Source: Geosiphon pyriformis (Eukaryota; Glomeromycota; Glomeromycetes; Archaeosporales; Geosiphonaceae). Taken from it: a DNA stretch of 64,000 nucleotides. Location: the NCBI GenBank assembly GCA_016748015.1, contig JAAOMT010000553.1:1-64000 (forward strand). The letters are read 5' to 3'. This document shows positions 21,805-36,600 of this stretch, piece by piece. The translations under genes and the position numbers were made by a program. The stretch's first letter is position 1. Each line of letters opens with the position of its first letter. Under the pieces are notes generated by a model. That model had not been told where the DNA came from. It made no database searches and saw only the letters and a program-made list of their open reading frames with translations.

Positions 21805-23190
21805 ATGGATCCCAGAAATTACAGCAATCTTAAAAATTATTTGGAAACTCTTATCATGCCAGAAAACTGGTTTCCAAGTGAAAAACACCACTTACAACAC
21901 CAATCAAAACAATATTTTATACACCAGAACAAAATCTATTATAAAAATCACAGAAAACCAAACCAACTACTCAGATTAGTACAAGAGAATAAAAAAGAAA
22001 CAATTTTATACAACATGCACACAAATCCGTCTTCAGCACACTTGAGAAAAAAGGGAACAATTCAAAGAACCCTTGAACATTATTTTTGGCCTCACATGCA
22101 AAAAGACATTTGACAATATGTAGAATCTTGTGATAGTTGTCAAAGAAGAGGAGGAACTCGCCCCACAGAACCTTTAAATCCAATCAAAGTTGGACAACCT
22201 TTTAACAGAGTTGGAATTGATTTAGTCAGACCATTACTTATCACAACCCAAGAAAATCATTATATTGCAGTTGCAGTGGATTATCTTACCAAATGGTCTG
22301 AAGCTAGAGCCATCCAAAGAGCAAATGCAAAATCAATAGCAAATTTTATCTATGAAGACATTATCTGTAGACATGGATGCCCAATTGAACTCTTATCTGA
22401 TCAAGGAACACATTTTGTGAACAACTTGATACAAAAAATTTGTGAACGGTTCAATGTCAAAAGACCTCTATCATCACTTTATTACCCTCAAACAAATGGA
22501 CTTGTAGAACGTTTTAATAGAACATTGTGTGAATCTCTAGCCAAAGTCTCAACAGACTTTGAGCAAGAATGGGATATCTTTATTCCATCAGTGTTACTAG
22601 CATACAGAACACTAAAACAAGATACTATAAAACACATACCATTTAATCTTACTTATGGAAGGACAACAACATTACCAATTAATTTTACAGTAGAAACATA
22701 CCCAGTGCAACCAATCAATGAAGAAAACTTTTAAGAGACATTCTAAAGAAGAGCCTACACTCTTCTTAGTACACTGAAAGGAAAAAGAAGAATAGCAGCA
22801 ACTCATATTAAACATTCCCAAGCTTAACAAAAAGAAAGACATAACAACAAATTACCATCTATTACCAACGAATTTAAAGTTGGAAATAAAGTTCTCTTAC
22901 ACAGAACTAAGGCTGAAAAACAATGGAGTGGGAAATTTGAAAACAAATGGGATGGACCATTTTATATTCACGAAATTCTAGGCAATGGATCATATAAGTT
23001 AAGACTTGATGACAAAATATTAGCAAAAGTTGCACATGGAGACAGATTGAAACACTATCATTCCAAAAACAATCCTGAACCATTAATTTCACAAATTGGT
23101 ACACATTCCTCTTTAATTAATCCTGAAGATATTCCTCGAAATTTAGAACCAATAATTATAATAAAACAACAACCAAACTTGAACACTTAA
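21805..23190 (+). pseudogene. Integrase of element A (HHCC, DDE, GPY/F)
   Basis: The zinc-binding N-terminus has His residues in MHTNPSSAH and the pair CDSCQRR. The DDE core shows GIDLVRPL (Asp), LLSDQGTHFVN (Asp) and LVERFNRTL (Glu), all three catalytic acids present. The C-terminal part has FKVGNKVLL, WSGKF and WDGPFYIHEIL, a GPY/F module; no chromodomain is seen. Stops lie at 22111-22113 and near 22732, 22747 and 22825; the natural stop is probably TAA at 23188-23190. Confidence 0.8.
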
Positions 23191-23333
23191 AATTTACAAT
23201 AATTCTCTAATAAAAACACAAAGACAAAAATAGTAAATAATTACAAAACACCCAAACCCAAAAACAAATAAAAACCCCATATCCAAAAATAATTTTCTTT
23301 ATTTTCTCTTTTCATAATTAGTCAATTTTATCA

Positions 23334-23887
23334 TGATTATTCCCCGAAATATTCAACAAATATCCCAAAAATTAATGTTAGCCTTGAAAACACTCCCTGA
23401 CTTATCTATAACGATTAATGGAAGTCAAATTAATTACATTTAGAAAAAAACCACAGCCCCAGTAGTAAATCATTTACAGAACTATCACCCCTATAGAAGA
23501 AAAACAAGAAGTCACTCTGAGAATAGATTACCAAGACTTTTGAAGCAAGCACTAAAAGAAAATCTTTTAATTGCCCCTATTGACATTCCACCAAATGCTA
23601 TAATGCAACAAAAACTTCTACTACTTCTCAATGAACAGAACAATAAACACACTCCTATCTATAAATACTTTCACATTGGAAAAACACTTTATGAACGAAA
23701 ACTGGAACTTGAAGCAACAAATCTCACTCCTGAAGCTATACAAAAACAAATCCACAATAAATTCAAAACAGCAGCTGGACCAACAAACACTCGCTACAAA
23801 CTTAGAACAGCTCTTAGACTCTATGACTTGTTTAATACTTGTGAAAATGTTCTACAAAATCCAATACTGCAACCAATGAAAGTCTAA
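23334..23887 (+). pseudogene. Extra ORF downstream of integrase (element A)
   Basis: It begins with ATG at about 23334 (MIIPRNIQQISQKLM) in a different frame from pol. One in-frame TAG near 23440, then open to 23887. It is predicted helical and basic, rich in Lys, Gln, Asn and Leu, with no membrane segment or signal peptide, so not an obvious envelope gene. Similar short ORFs occupy the same place in family B elements D and E, though I cannot align them confidently. Function unknown. Confidence 0.5.
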
Positions 23888-24001
23888 TATATTGGCAAAC
23901 TCACAGAACTGAAATTTCAACAATTTTCAGACCAGATTACTTCAATTATTTTAGATCACTATCTCAATATTACAGATAGTGNNNNNNNNNNNNNNNNNNN
24001 N
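23888..24001 (+). other. Element A 3' spacer and 20-N assembly gap
   Basis: 94 bases of non-coding sequence precede 20 N at 23982-24001. By comparison with the 5' LTR, at least 93 bp of the 3' LTR start (plus any polypurine tract) are missing, so the gap length is only a placeholder. Confidence 0.8.
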
Positions 24002-24883
24002 TTTATTATTTAATCAATTACCACATATCACGATTCAATTAAAATAATCTAATTAGTATAACAGAAAGTAAGATGATCAAATTACACAATACTCTGAACT
24101 TTGTAACATTCAAAAATTCGCCGAAATTTACAGAAATTCGCCGAAATTATGAATAGTTCACCCAAATTAATCAATAGTTCAGCGAAATAACTTGTAGTTT
24201 ATCAAAATGTATCTTTAGTTTGCCAAAATTTGAGCAAAGAGAAAAAGTGCAAGTTCATAGACTAGTACTACAACAAATTGTATAAAAGAAGAGCTTTTCT
24301 CTTCTGAAAAATGTATCTTACTTTAGATTTATTACTTAGAACCATTCCTACACACACAAAAAGAAATAAATATCAAATAATTCGAAAAACCAAATTCTTT
24401 AATTATTGCACTTGGAAAATTCCCAAAACCCAACTAATGTTTTGAAATTGATTAGCTACTAATTTCGGTAAACTGTTAGTGACTCCAGGCCTGGATAGAA
24501 AAACGTTTCCCTTGATAAAATCCTATTTCTTTTACATTTCTTTTATTTTTTTTTTCTTTTCTTATTACAATTATTAGGGTAGCCTACAGATGAGATTTCT
24601 GTAGAAGAGTTGACTTTTACAGCAAAGTAACTACACATTTTTTAGTGAGCTTCCAAACGAGCAATTTCTGAGAAAGAGTTGATGTTTACTACAACATAAC
24701 TACATAAAGTAACTGGCAAGGAATTGGTCATTCCACTTATAAGCCCAACAATTCAAATTATAGGAGATAATTTGAAGATAAATTCAGTTATTGAAGGTTC
24801 AACTACTTCTAGAAAAAAACATGAATTGCAACCAACAGACATTTACAACATTCAAGAAAAGAGACCAAAAACCTCCGGTAACA
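24002..24883 (+). repeat. 3' LTR of element A (start missing)
   Basis: It corresponds to 15208-16089 of the 5' LTR with the same length, 882 bp. By hand count about 35 differences, nearly all transitions, so about 96% identity. It ends in GGTAACA and is followed by the target duplication ATAT. Confidence 0.85.
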
Positions 24884-27240
24884 ATATCAATAATATTTTG
24901 ATTAATAATAAAAAAACAGTTACTATTTTTATTAATCAGAGTGTTAAAACTGCCTCATTAATAATCAGTAATTTGTTAATTTCAATTGCTAAAAAAGGTG
25001 AATTGTGCAGGTACTTGGAAATTTTTTTGTCAATAAAAAGTTTTTTTAAGCTTAAGTTTATACTAATGTTAGGTTTTTTTCTAATATGGTGTTAAGAAAA
25101 GCAATTATAAATAAACAGTTTTTTTATTTGATATTGGCTGTCTTGTAGCCTATTGTTAATTATTAATTATAGTTTAGTTTTGTCTTATCAAGTATATATT
25201 ATAAATAAGATATAATAATTAGAAAAAGTTTTAAAACTAAGACTAGTTTGCCACAAAACTTTTTCAATAAAACTTTGCATCATCTATTTTTGTATAGTTT
25301 AAAGCCTTTTGAACAAATGCAATTTAAAAAAAAAATGGCATTATTGATTGCTTTTTTTAATATATTAAGCATTCTTGGATGTTTGTTTAAATATAAGCTT
25401 TTGGATTTACAAGTTCTAAAGTGATCTTCTTCAAATTCACTGCAGTTTCCTATCAAGTTGTATATTAGTCCAATAAATAATTTTTTGGTTAAAGTAGTAA
25501 AATTTTTTTGGACAATAATTTATTTTTGGTAAACAATTTGTCTTGTATATTTCATAATCTTAGTAAATTTCTAATATTAAACATTTTAGGAAAATTTCTG
25601 TATTATAGTTTTGCTTTTTTTTTGAAATAATTTGGAGTTGTATTTTGTAACAAACTTTTGAACAAAAAAGAAAATATGATGAACTGAAAAACTTTTTATT
25701 AGTAGAAAAAATTAGATTCTAAAGGTCTTGTGTTTTATTGATTTAAGTTAATATCTGAATTTTTGAATAATAAAAGTTCTTTAGTGGTTAATTCTACAAA
25801 AAATAATAAGTTATTTAGGTTAAATGTTTTGAAATCTAATGAATTCTCTAATATACAAAAGAGCTTGCTTAAAGTTTGGTCTAATTTTTTTAAGATTTAC
25901 ATAAATGGTTTTTTAAAATATACTGGTTCTATTAAAATTGCTAATGAAATGACTACTTACTTTTTAGTTATAAATACAAGCATTGATATTAAAATATATA
26001 GACTTTTATTCTCCACAATAACCAAATTACAGACTGTTATACTGTTTTTAAAATGTGTTTTATTTTTTTATGCTGTAGTTTTGTATTTAAATAGCCAATT
26101 TGCTATTGATACATGTGTTTTTAAAGTTTTGCTTATTGCACCATATTTTCGTAATTAGTGCTAAACAGAAAGAAGACATATTACCAATCTAATTAAAGAT
26201 AAAAACTTTTCTGTTAAATAAGTAAAAGTTAAAAGTTATTTAGATATTTTAAACAATATTAAAACTGATATAATGACAAGTAAGACTGTTTACTTTCTTT
26301 TTTTTTTGCCAACTGAGATTTGAAAACAGTTTATAATGGCTAAAGAAATAGCTATGTCTAACAATGCTTATTATTTTGTTTGTAATCTGTACAAATTTAT
26401 TTGTTGTGCTTAATGAAAAAATAATTCTAATTATAATGTAATTCCAAATAGGCTGATCAGAAAGATGAATTAATTGGTTATCATAAGAGTTTAACATCCT
26501 AATTTACACATATTTAATAAAAGCAGTACACAAATAAATATCAATAACAATTAGAAAAAGATTATATAATAAGATGTATCTTAATATATTGTGTTTATTG
26601 TATAATAAAGTAGAATTGTTTGATCATGTTTTTACTTATGTTAAGAATAATAATATTTAAGAGAAAATTTTAGAGAAAGCTTTTATAAAGTAGATGTTAT
26701 TAGTAAGTATTTACTGCCCATCTTTTTTTGTTGTCTTGCAAACACTTTTTTAGTGTTCTTTAAATATAAATCTATATATGATAATTTACAAAGAATTTGT
26801 GCTAAGAGATAAGACTATTATAGTTTTTAATGGAAAAGTAAAAGCTATTTCTATTTTTGTTAAGTATGTGAAATATTTGGTAAAATTACATCACACTAAA
26901 ATTTGGTTTATAAGATTTAAGCATAAGATAGACATAGAAAAAACTGAATTAATTAAAAATAGTAGTTTAGTTTTAGGTTTGTCTTGTTATATAGTGTTTA
27001 TGTTATCAGATAACATAATTCAATTGTTTGATATAATAAATTTTTTTGCAATTAGCTTTGGTAGATACAGACTTTGTTTTTTTTTTTGGTTTGAATAAAG
27101 ATACATATGTTAGTATAGATATTTATTATTATTTTTTTTAGTCTAAGTGGCTGATTACATATAATAAAAGTATAAACTGTATTTAGTTTAAGCCATTAGT
27201 TTGGTTTTATACACTAAATAGCAGTTAGACTTCACTCATT
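24884..27240 (+). pseudogene. LINE 1, right part: RT end, RNase H and C-terminal region
   Basis: It continues the RT frame from 15114: NNILINNKKTVTIFINQSV, ISIAKKGELCRYLEIFLS, then KAIINKQFFYLILAVL. Next, LKPFEQMQ near 25300. RNase H at about 25885-26130: YINGFLKYTGSI, LLFSTITKLQ (standing for the usual SST.AELQ), VVLYLNSQFAID (usual YSDSQ.A.D). The C-terminal part at 26160-26500 and 26778-27098 resembles the VKVKGHS and IREVDW regions of the same LINE type. The 3' end near 27130-27240 contains GGCTGATTACATATAA. Many stops; acidic and small residues are widely replaced in the direction GC to AT. Confidence 0.65.
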
Positions 27241-27762
27241 AAAATATTAATAAAAAAAAATTAAGTTTTATTATTATTATAATTTATATTATTAAAAAAA
27301 TTAAAATAAATAAATAAATATTATAATAATAAATTTTTTTTTAAGAGTTTCTGCTTTTTGTTAAGTAGTAATGTATTTTTATAATGTTTTTTTTAATGTT
27401 TACTATTTTTTTCTTTTTGGAAAATTTCATAATTAATTCTTTTTTTCTTAGATAAGCTTCAAGTAATTGAATATCATTTATTTTGAAAATATAAAATGTA
27501 TTTATTGTTATGTAGAGATGTTGCAGTATGCTCCATATACGTTTTTAAATAGTTACATTATTATATTATTATTTTTAAAATAATATTCAAAAAACTTTTA
27601 ACTTAATAAAAAAGTATGCATCAAAAGAACGCCTTGCAGATTTTAAAAAACTTGACCAATGATATATCGCCACGCCTTTCTTCAGATCTTTACACGCATT
27701 TTACATTTTATAAACAAATTTTTTGGTAACTTGCAACTTGACTTTCAACTATTGTTGAAAAG
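27241..27762. other. Intergenic, upstream of TRAP-alpha
   Basis: AT-rich sequence between the LINE end and the TRAP-alpha start; it becomes more mixed after about 27630. No specific promoter element was recognised. Confidence 0.45.
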
Positions 27763-29215
27763 ATGGCAGGAATAATAAAAAATCCATTCGCGATAATACT
27801 CTTTGTTATATTTTTACTGGGACCTTTTATAGGTATTTTTTGAACTTTGATAACTTTAGTTTAGTTTTAATTGGGTTCTGAATAGATATTGGAAAACCCG
27901 AAGTTCACATTTAAACACTTCTATACTTTTCAAGCCTCTATTTATTTTTGACTTTTGAAAAACAATGAATCGAATCATATCCAATAATTCATTAAAAAAA
28001 ATCATTTTTCATTCAAATCCAATGACACATAAAATTCCCAGCTTTCGCTGCCAATAAAGATGAGGATGTGATATTAACTCCATTAGATGAGGTGGAATTA
28101 CACGGTGAACTAGTAGAAAACCCATTCAATCGTACGTATAACCATTATATTTTATTTTCGTGCGTACAATTGATTTTAATTTAATTTAATTTAATTAATG
28201 ATGTTGCGTGCTCACTTTCAAACGCGTTTTTCCTGATTCTTGCAAATCGTTACTAAATAGTGGTAACGAATGGACAAAAAACAAAAGTGCTTGTCACCTT
28301 CAATAACAAGGGCCATAAAAATTACACGGTCAGAATCATTTCAGGCGCTTTGGTGAATTCAGATAACTCCAGCGATATTATTCGATCAGTAAGCTATCTT
28401 ATTTCTGATTTTCATGGTATTTTTCGATGTCATAAAATTCTCTTCTCAATCCGCTTGCATGACACTAGTTGCCATCTGTATCATACGATCACACCGTTCC
28501 ATCGATGGATCACGCGGATTTGTACTACAGTTTCCACTCCGAGTTCAGACCCCAAGATTTGGATTTGATAATTTCGGTTGCCTACGCCGATGAGGTACGA
28601 TTTTTTTACGTATAGAAATGCCGCGTAATCTTAAAATTTCAAAATATAAGCTTATGAAAAAATCTCTTGCCCAGGAAAATAACCGCTATAAAGGAGTCGC
28701 ATTTAATTCTACCGTCCGCATTGTTGAGCCTGAGCAATCCCTCTTTGATTTGCAATTGTTAGTAATATTTAATATTCATTTTTATTGAGAACACTCTAAT
28801 TTGATTTCTCTTCGCATCTGTAAAATTCTTGGACTAAAATGACGCTTAACAATCATTATCTTTCCATGTCATCATCTTTTTTTACCTAGACTCTTCTTAT
28901 ATTTTCTCCTGGCCTGTATCCTTGGTGGCGTAGGCTTTGTTATTTATCAAGCTTTCATGGGTGGTGCCAAGGCAAGGCGATATCAAAAGGTATAGTACCA
29001 AATAGCAATGTAATATTTCATAAAACCAATCCACCTTGTATAAACTGTAAAATTTTCCCCAGGCTCGAGCCCAGAAAGTAGCCGATAAACAAGCGGCCGC
29101 TGCAGCAATCGAACTGACTCAATACGACGAGAAATGGATTCCGGAAAACCATCTGAAACCTCAGCCCCAACGTAGCATGTCTCGGAGTAAAAAGAAGGAC
29201 GAAAAGGGAGAATAG
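27763..29215 (+). CDS. SSR1: Translocon-associated protein alpha (TRAP-alpha / Irc22-like)
   Basis: Seen: seven exons, 27763-27832, 28042-28131, 28261-28388, 28469-28594, 28675-28757, 28890-28989 and 29063-29215, all in frame, giving 249 residues. Signal peptide residues 1-25 (FAIILFVIFLLGPFI). Acidic lumenal start, then the TRAP-alpha domain: TNGQKTKVLVTFNNKG, YTVRIISGAL, HADLYYSFHSEFRPQDLDL, YKGVAFNSTVRIVEPE. One membrane segment (LLFLYFLLACILGGVGFVIY) and a basic cytosolic tail containing YDEKWIPENHLK, the family's hallmark near the C-terminus. Family knowledge: TRAP-alpha is an ER membrane partner of Sec61 that assists translocation of some signal sequences; Irc22 is the yeast relative. 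It is convergent with DDX41. Confidence 0.88.
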
Positions 29216-29768
29216 AGAGTTTGGTACTATTCGCAACCAGAAATTTCCAATTAAGAGATCTGTTCACCATACATCCTCACATTGTATTTACTAAATTTGT
29301 GATACTTTTTGGATGAATAAGATCACTTCATTGTTGAGATACTTGCCATCTTTGGAGCGTTCAATTAGAAATAACTTCTAAAACAAAATCTTAATCTCTT
29401 TACAAACCCATCACCCATTTAAATTTTATCATGTTTATGGTTTTATTACAAATTAAATAAAATTTTCCCTTGTATGAACTATTATTGTAAAGAAAATTCA
29501 CGAATCGTAATAGAGATGATGGCTCAACAACATCGGTTGATTTATCTAAAGCACAACTTCCATTATTAAGGATCTTAAAAATCCTTAGCTGGGACTAGTA
29601 AACAATAGTCATGAATTTCTCTCCTGAAATTGTCGTTAACGGGATAAAGCGATAAGCTAAGTCATGAAGATCTCAAAGAATCAATTTAGCAAAAGTTTCA
29701 AGATATCCGGATGAAATCAAGGAATAGATCACAAAAAATACTTGGCCCAAATCCATCGATCAGGGCTA
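29216..29768. other. Intergenic between convergent TRAP-alpha and DDX41
   Basis: 553 bases with two AATAAA-like sites (for example around 29453-29461) near the TRAP-alpha end. No further gene or repeat was recognised. Confidence 0.5.
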
Positions 29769-32463
<2,695 letters not shown>

Positions 32464-33683
32464 GATTAATAAAATGTAGTCAAGTGGCTAGATTTTCAAA
32501 ACTAGAGATCTTAAATTATGGCACGATCATCTGCATCTAGAGAATTGGCTATTGCCATATTCGATCAAAGCTTAATATTAAATTTGCTTTCTTGAAAAAT
32601 GGCCCTCTTAACTGTGAGGCATGAGGACTCTTCTCTGTAGCGTTGTTCAAAACTACATGTGCTAAGGTTAGAAACCACTTTTCTCATCTTTCCAAAGGCT
32701 TTTTGCATCGACGAAAAAAGGTGATCAGTGATAATACTTTCGTAAGCTACTTTCGTAAGCTACTTTCACGCGTTTACTTGTACCTTACTGGATTTTCTCG
32801 TTTTATTTAGTTTAAAATACTCAAGATCATGACAAAGCGGAAAATCTGGATACCATTTTAAATAGCTTAATTTGCAACTTTCAATGGGTTAATGGGGTTC
32901 AATCGTTTATATCTGGAAGGATGGAATGATATTCTTTTCATGAATACACCCAAATATAAGGCTCGAGTTTCCTTTCTACTAGTAAACTTCTTGAAATCAC
33001 ATTTATTGTGATAAAAATAATGGTTTGGATTCAAATCGCGTTAACTTGCTCGCTTTTGACTACAATCTGACTATATTCCTTGCATGATGGGTCTAATTTT
33101 GGATAAAATCGGAAACTGGATTTATCATATCTGGTTTGTAGTTTGGAATTTCACGATCAAACTTTTATTTTTCGATTACTATAATTCTCAGAATCAAAGT
33201 TTTAGGGTTTTAGAGATTCTTTTCCTCTTCATTATATTATTATCAATTTGCTGAAAAATTTGACAGCGACTTGTCGAATTTAGCAATATGTCTTTACATT
33301 AATGCAAATATTATGGTTTGACCCTCATGAATTTCTTGAATGCAATTATGGAATCCAGATTGCTGTAAGATATTTATGCGCAATTCTAAAGCTTTAAACC
33401 AAAAAAATTGCTGGTAGGCTTTTTGAAATAATTTTTATTTTTAATTTGGTCGCGTGCTAAATAAATATTCGTCAATTTTATAAATTTGATATCTGTTTCA
33501 AAAAATTAATCTATCAGTATCGCAAAAAATAATCGGTATAATCACAATTTGAATTTTACAATATCAAAAAGTTATTATTGATCGTCAACTAGTGGCTTAG
33601 TGAAAATTTTGACGATATTGTCAAATAAATATCAATATTTGCTTCAGTTAGACAACTATGTCTTCTCTAACTAAAGATTTAAC
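32464..33683. other. Intergenic between divergent DDX41 and NAA35
   Basis: 1.2 kb, moderately AT-rich, holding both promoters. A small direct repeat, CGTAAGCTACTTTCGTAAGC, lies near 32741-32765. No ORF of note. Confidence 0.5.
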
Positions 33684-36600
33684 ATGTCATCGTCGGTTGA
33701 TTCATCCTCGTAAGTGCTTTGTTGGCTTTGGAAGTAGCTACTCTTTCTATTTTTTACTTTCCTCACATTGGTAAAAACTATAGGCCTACTGTGATAAATA
33801 ACGAAATACTTGTCGAGGCTGTAATTGGTAAGGCTATGCGTGTTTTGTCATTTGACAAAGCTTAAAATATCTGTCCATAGCGCGTTTTTTACCAAGTTAC
33901 TTAACACTTTTTCTTTCATTATCTGAATTCTGAATAGAGACTTTATCAGACTTAAATCTTGGTGTTTCCGCGTCACAACAAATCACAGACAACAATGATT
34001 CTACACTTTTATTACCACAATTCAAGGATATCACGTCGTTTTTGGATGTGGTCACCCAGGGTACTTTTCGAAATATTTCTCGTGTAATTAAGGCGTTCTC
34101 TATGTTTTACATCATATGAAACAAAACTAGATCCAAATATCTGCCTTGTTTTTGTAAAAGTATAGAATTCCAAATTGGTCAGCTTGTTCATCTTGAATCA
34201 TTTGGTCTCTATGATGCCATGAGCTCGATTGAGGTGTGTAATTTTATAAAATGTTCCAGGTTCTCAAAATATACATTGTAAATTTAATTTATTCATTTTT
34301 TTTAAGATAATGGATCCGAAAATGGACAGTGGAATGATCCTAGATAGTGATCTTACAAAGGAACCTTTTGTTTTGAATACACGCTTGAACCCTAAACAAG
34401 TTCTTGGTATAATTGATCGATTATTTATATGCGAGGTAAATTTAGCTTAAAACCTCAATTGATCGTAATGAGAATTCTCTCGATTCATTTTTAGTTTTTC
34501 AATATAGATGACGTGGCATTCTGGACATTCCCTCTCTCAAACCCTTTTCACATGCATGTACTTACATCACATATTGGAACTAAAGGCAGATTTATTCTCT
34601 GATTCCCCTATTATTGGTGTTGATCATGATTCATCAGAGTTGCCAATCGAATTTGTTATTTTAGTCCTAAAATCTTATATTTTGGGTACTGCCAAGTGCA
34701 GTTATTTCGTATTGGAAGAAATGACGAAGGGAAACGTTTATGAGGTAACTGGATTATTGGAAACCTAATCAATTTTCCTATTCTGAATTTTCTCCAACTT
34801 TTCTCTATCATTCTTTTTCTCTACTCATCAAGGAAGAGGATTTTGCCACCAATAAATTTGGCTTAAACCTCCATGAAGATTATCCAGAGTCACATGTTGT
34901 TAATTTGCTTGATGACGCTATTGTATGGTTAGATAAAGTAGGTCGCACTTGGATATCTCAACATGGTAAGTCTTCATTTACTTATAAGTCTTGTTTATAT
35001 CATATAATAATTAATTAAGATTTTTAAATTTATTAGATTTCGAAAATTGCGATGCGCTCATTCAGGCACTTCAGTGTCGACTTCGATTGCGCAAGGTTTG
35101 TTTTGTGTATTAAAAGGTAGCAATCCTTTAGTGCTTAGATTTTTCCCATAAACATTATCAATTCTTTTATTAGTCTTTTCTCTTGGCTCTATTCCATCTA
35201 TCGCAGCCGAGATGCCAACATTATGCATCGGCTCAAAAAGAACTCATAACGACATTACAGATATTAACGGGGACGAAAAGTGAGCCCGGTATTAAGGATA
35301 CAATAAATCTTGGGCTTGAAGTTGAAGGAGGTAAATGAAATTAATTGAACCTTAATCTTTTATTTTATTTATACATTATAAAAATCTAACGATATATTTC
35401 ACCAGCCTTTGACCCTTTAATAAATCGGAAACTTGTTTCACAGACACCACCAAGGCCAATCCGTCTTTTATCAATGCAAGAGGTAAAGTTTGCTAGTTAG
35501 CAAGAACATCATTTCCAATATTTACTAATTGACAGAATTTTAAACAGAGTCTTGATCAAATGCTCAATCTCCTCCAAAACACTCACTCAATATGTGGCAT
35601 CATTGACTACAAATCAGTCGATATCTTAATAGTGAGTTTTCATTTTATAAAACGGACCTATCTCTTAAAAAGCTTGCTCACTAAATTCATTTTCAGAATT
35701 TTTTTTATTATCATGCTGCACGTCAACCCTCCCCGTGCGCATTCTCAAGATCACTATTGCAAGTAAGTTAAGAAGCTTGTATATCCCTTCACGTTTTAAA
35801 ACCAGAGGCTCAAGAAATTGACATATTTTTTCTTTCAGTCTACCTTTTGCACGGAAAACCGTATTTTGGGAAAATTTACTATATACCAAATCCTCAAAGA
35901 TTCTGTGACTGAACTTTCAAATCCGCCATACGTTTATTTTTCAACACGAACTGAAATTGAAAAGCCACAAAACGGTGCGGCAGTTGACGATAGGGCTCAA
36001 ATTTCCCGCCTTGTACACACATTCATGGAAAGTTCATCCAAGGTATGTGCCGTTTTTATCAAATCAAATTTTTTGAAATTGAATTGAAAAATCACATTAA
36101 CACATATTTAAGCCATTGACAGATTTTTATCGGATCCTTTGCCATAATCGATCCAGACAACGGCGAAACATGTGCAAAGTTTTGACGGACTGGGACCTTT
36201 TACAGGAAGAAGTAATATATTCGTTGCTTTCATATTTAGACATGTTTAGCTGATTGTGAAAATGAGCACATTTCAGTCTTGAGAATCAAATCCTCAAAGA
36301 TTATCAGAATGTAGATTGGTTTATTTGGCTCTTGCCGTAAGTAACCCCCAAGTCTGCCAAGCAGTTGACAAAAGACTTTTGAGGGGAGGGTAGGCCGAAA
36401 GAACGATATGATTTAAATGATCCTGCATATAGAGCCCTGATCATATTTCTGGGCTCTCCAACTTTGTCAAGTTGAGAAGTACACATTTTCACAATCAGAT
36501 GCAAAAATCAAATTTATAATGGTTACTGACAAATCATTATTCAGGCTGAACAAATTGATTCCGAATTACATCACCTGATTAAAGAAGAACCTATCATAAC

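Larger units (their letters stand above)
15115..24883 (+). mobile_element. Element A: near-complete Ty3/gypsy LTR retrotransposon with dUTPase
   Basis: Structure: 5' LTR 15115-16089, primer-binding site, a gag-pol reading frame 16135-23190 (one frame apart from a shifted stretch about 20800-21620), an extra ORF 23334-23887, and a 3' LTR 24002-24883 whose first part is lost in a 20-N gap. RT, RNase H and integrase come in the order that defines Ty3/gypsy (Metaviridae). The element sits in the RT frame of a LINE, with a 4-bp duplication ATAT on both sides. It carries about fifteen in-frame stops plus two frameshifts, so this copy cannot act by itself. LTR divergence (about 4%) suggests a moderately old insertion. 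Confidence 0.85.

Noticed and set aside
16135-23190. Reassigned stop codons (TAA/TAG/TGA read as Gln/Trp/Arg) in the retroelements
   Set aside because: Host genes here end normally with TAA (SDA1), TAG (DDX41, TRAP-alpha) and TGA (YOS9, NAA35); decay explains the internal stops.
23334-23887. Envelope gene of an endogenous retrovirus-like element
   Set aside because: No signal peptide, membrane anchor or glycosylated, Cys-rich surface domain in the translation.
25763-26158. A novel membrane-like host protein
   Set aside because: Despite its hydrophobic look it aligns to LINE RNase H and to the copy at 45195-44986; the hydrophobicity comes from AT decay.
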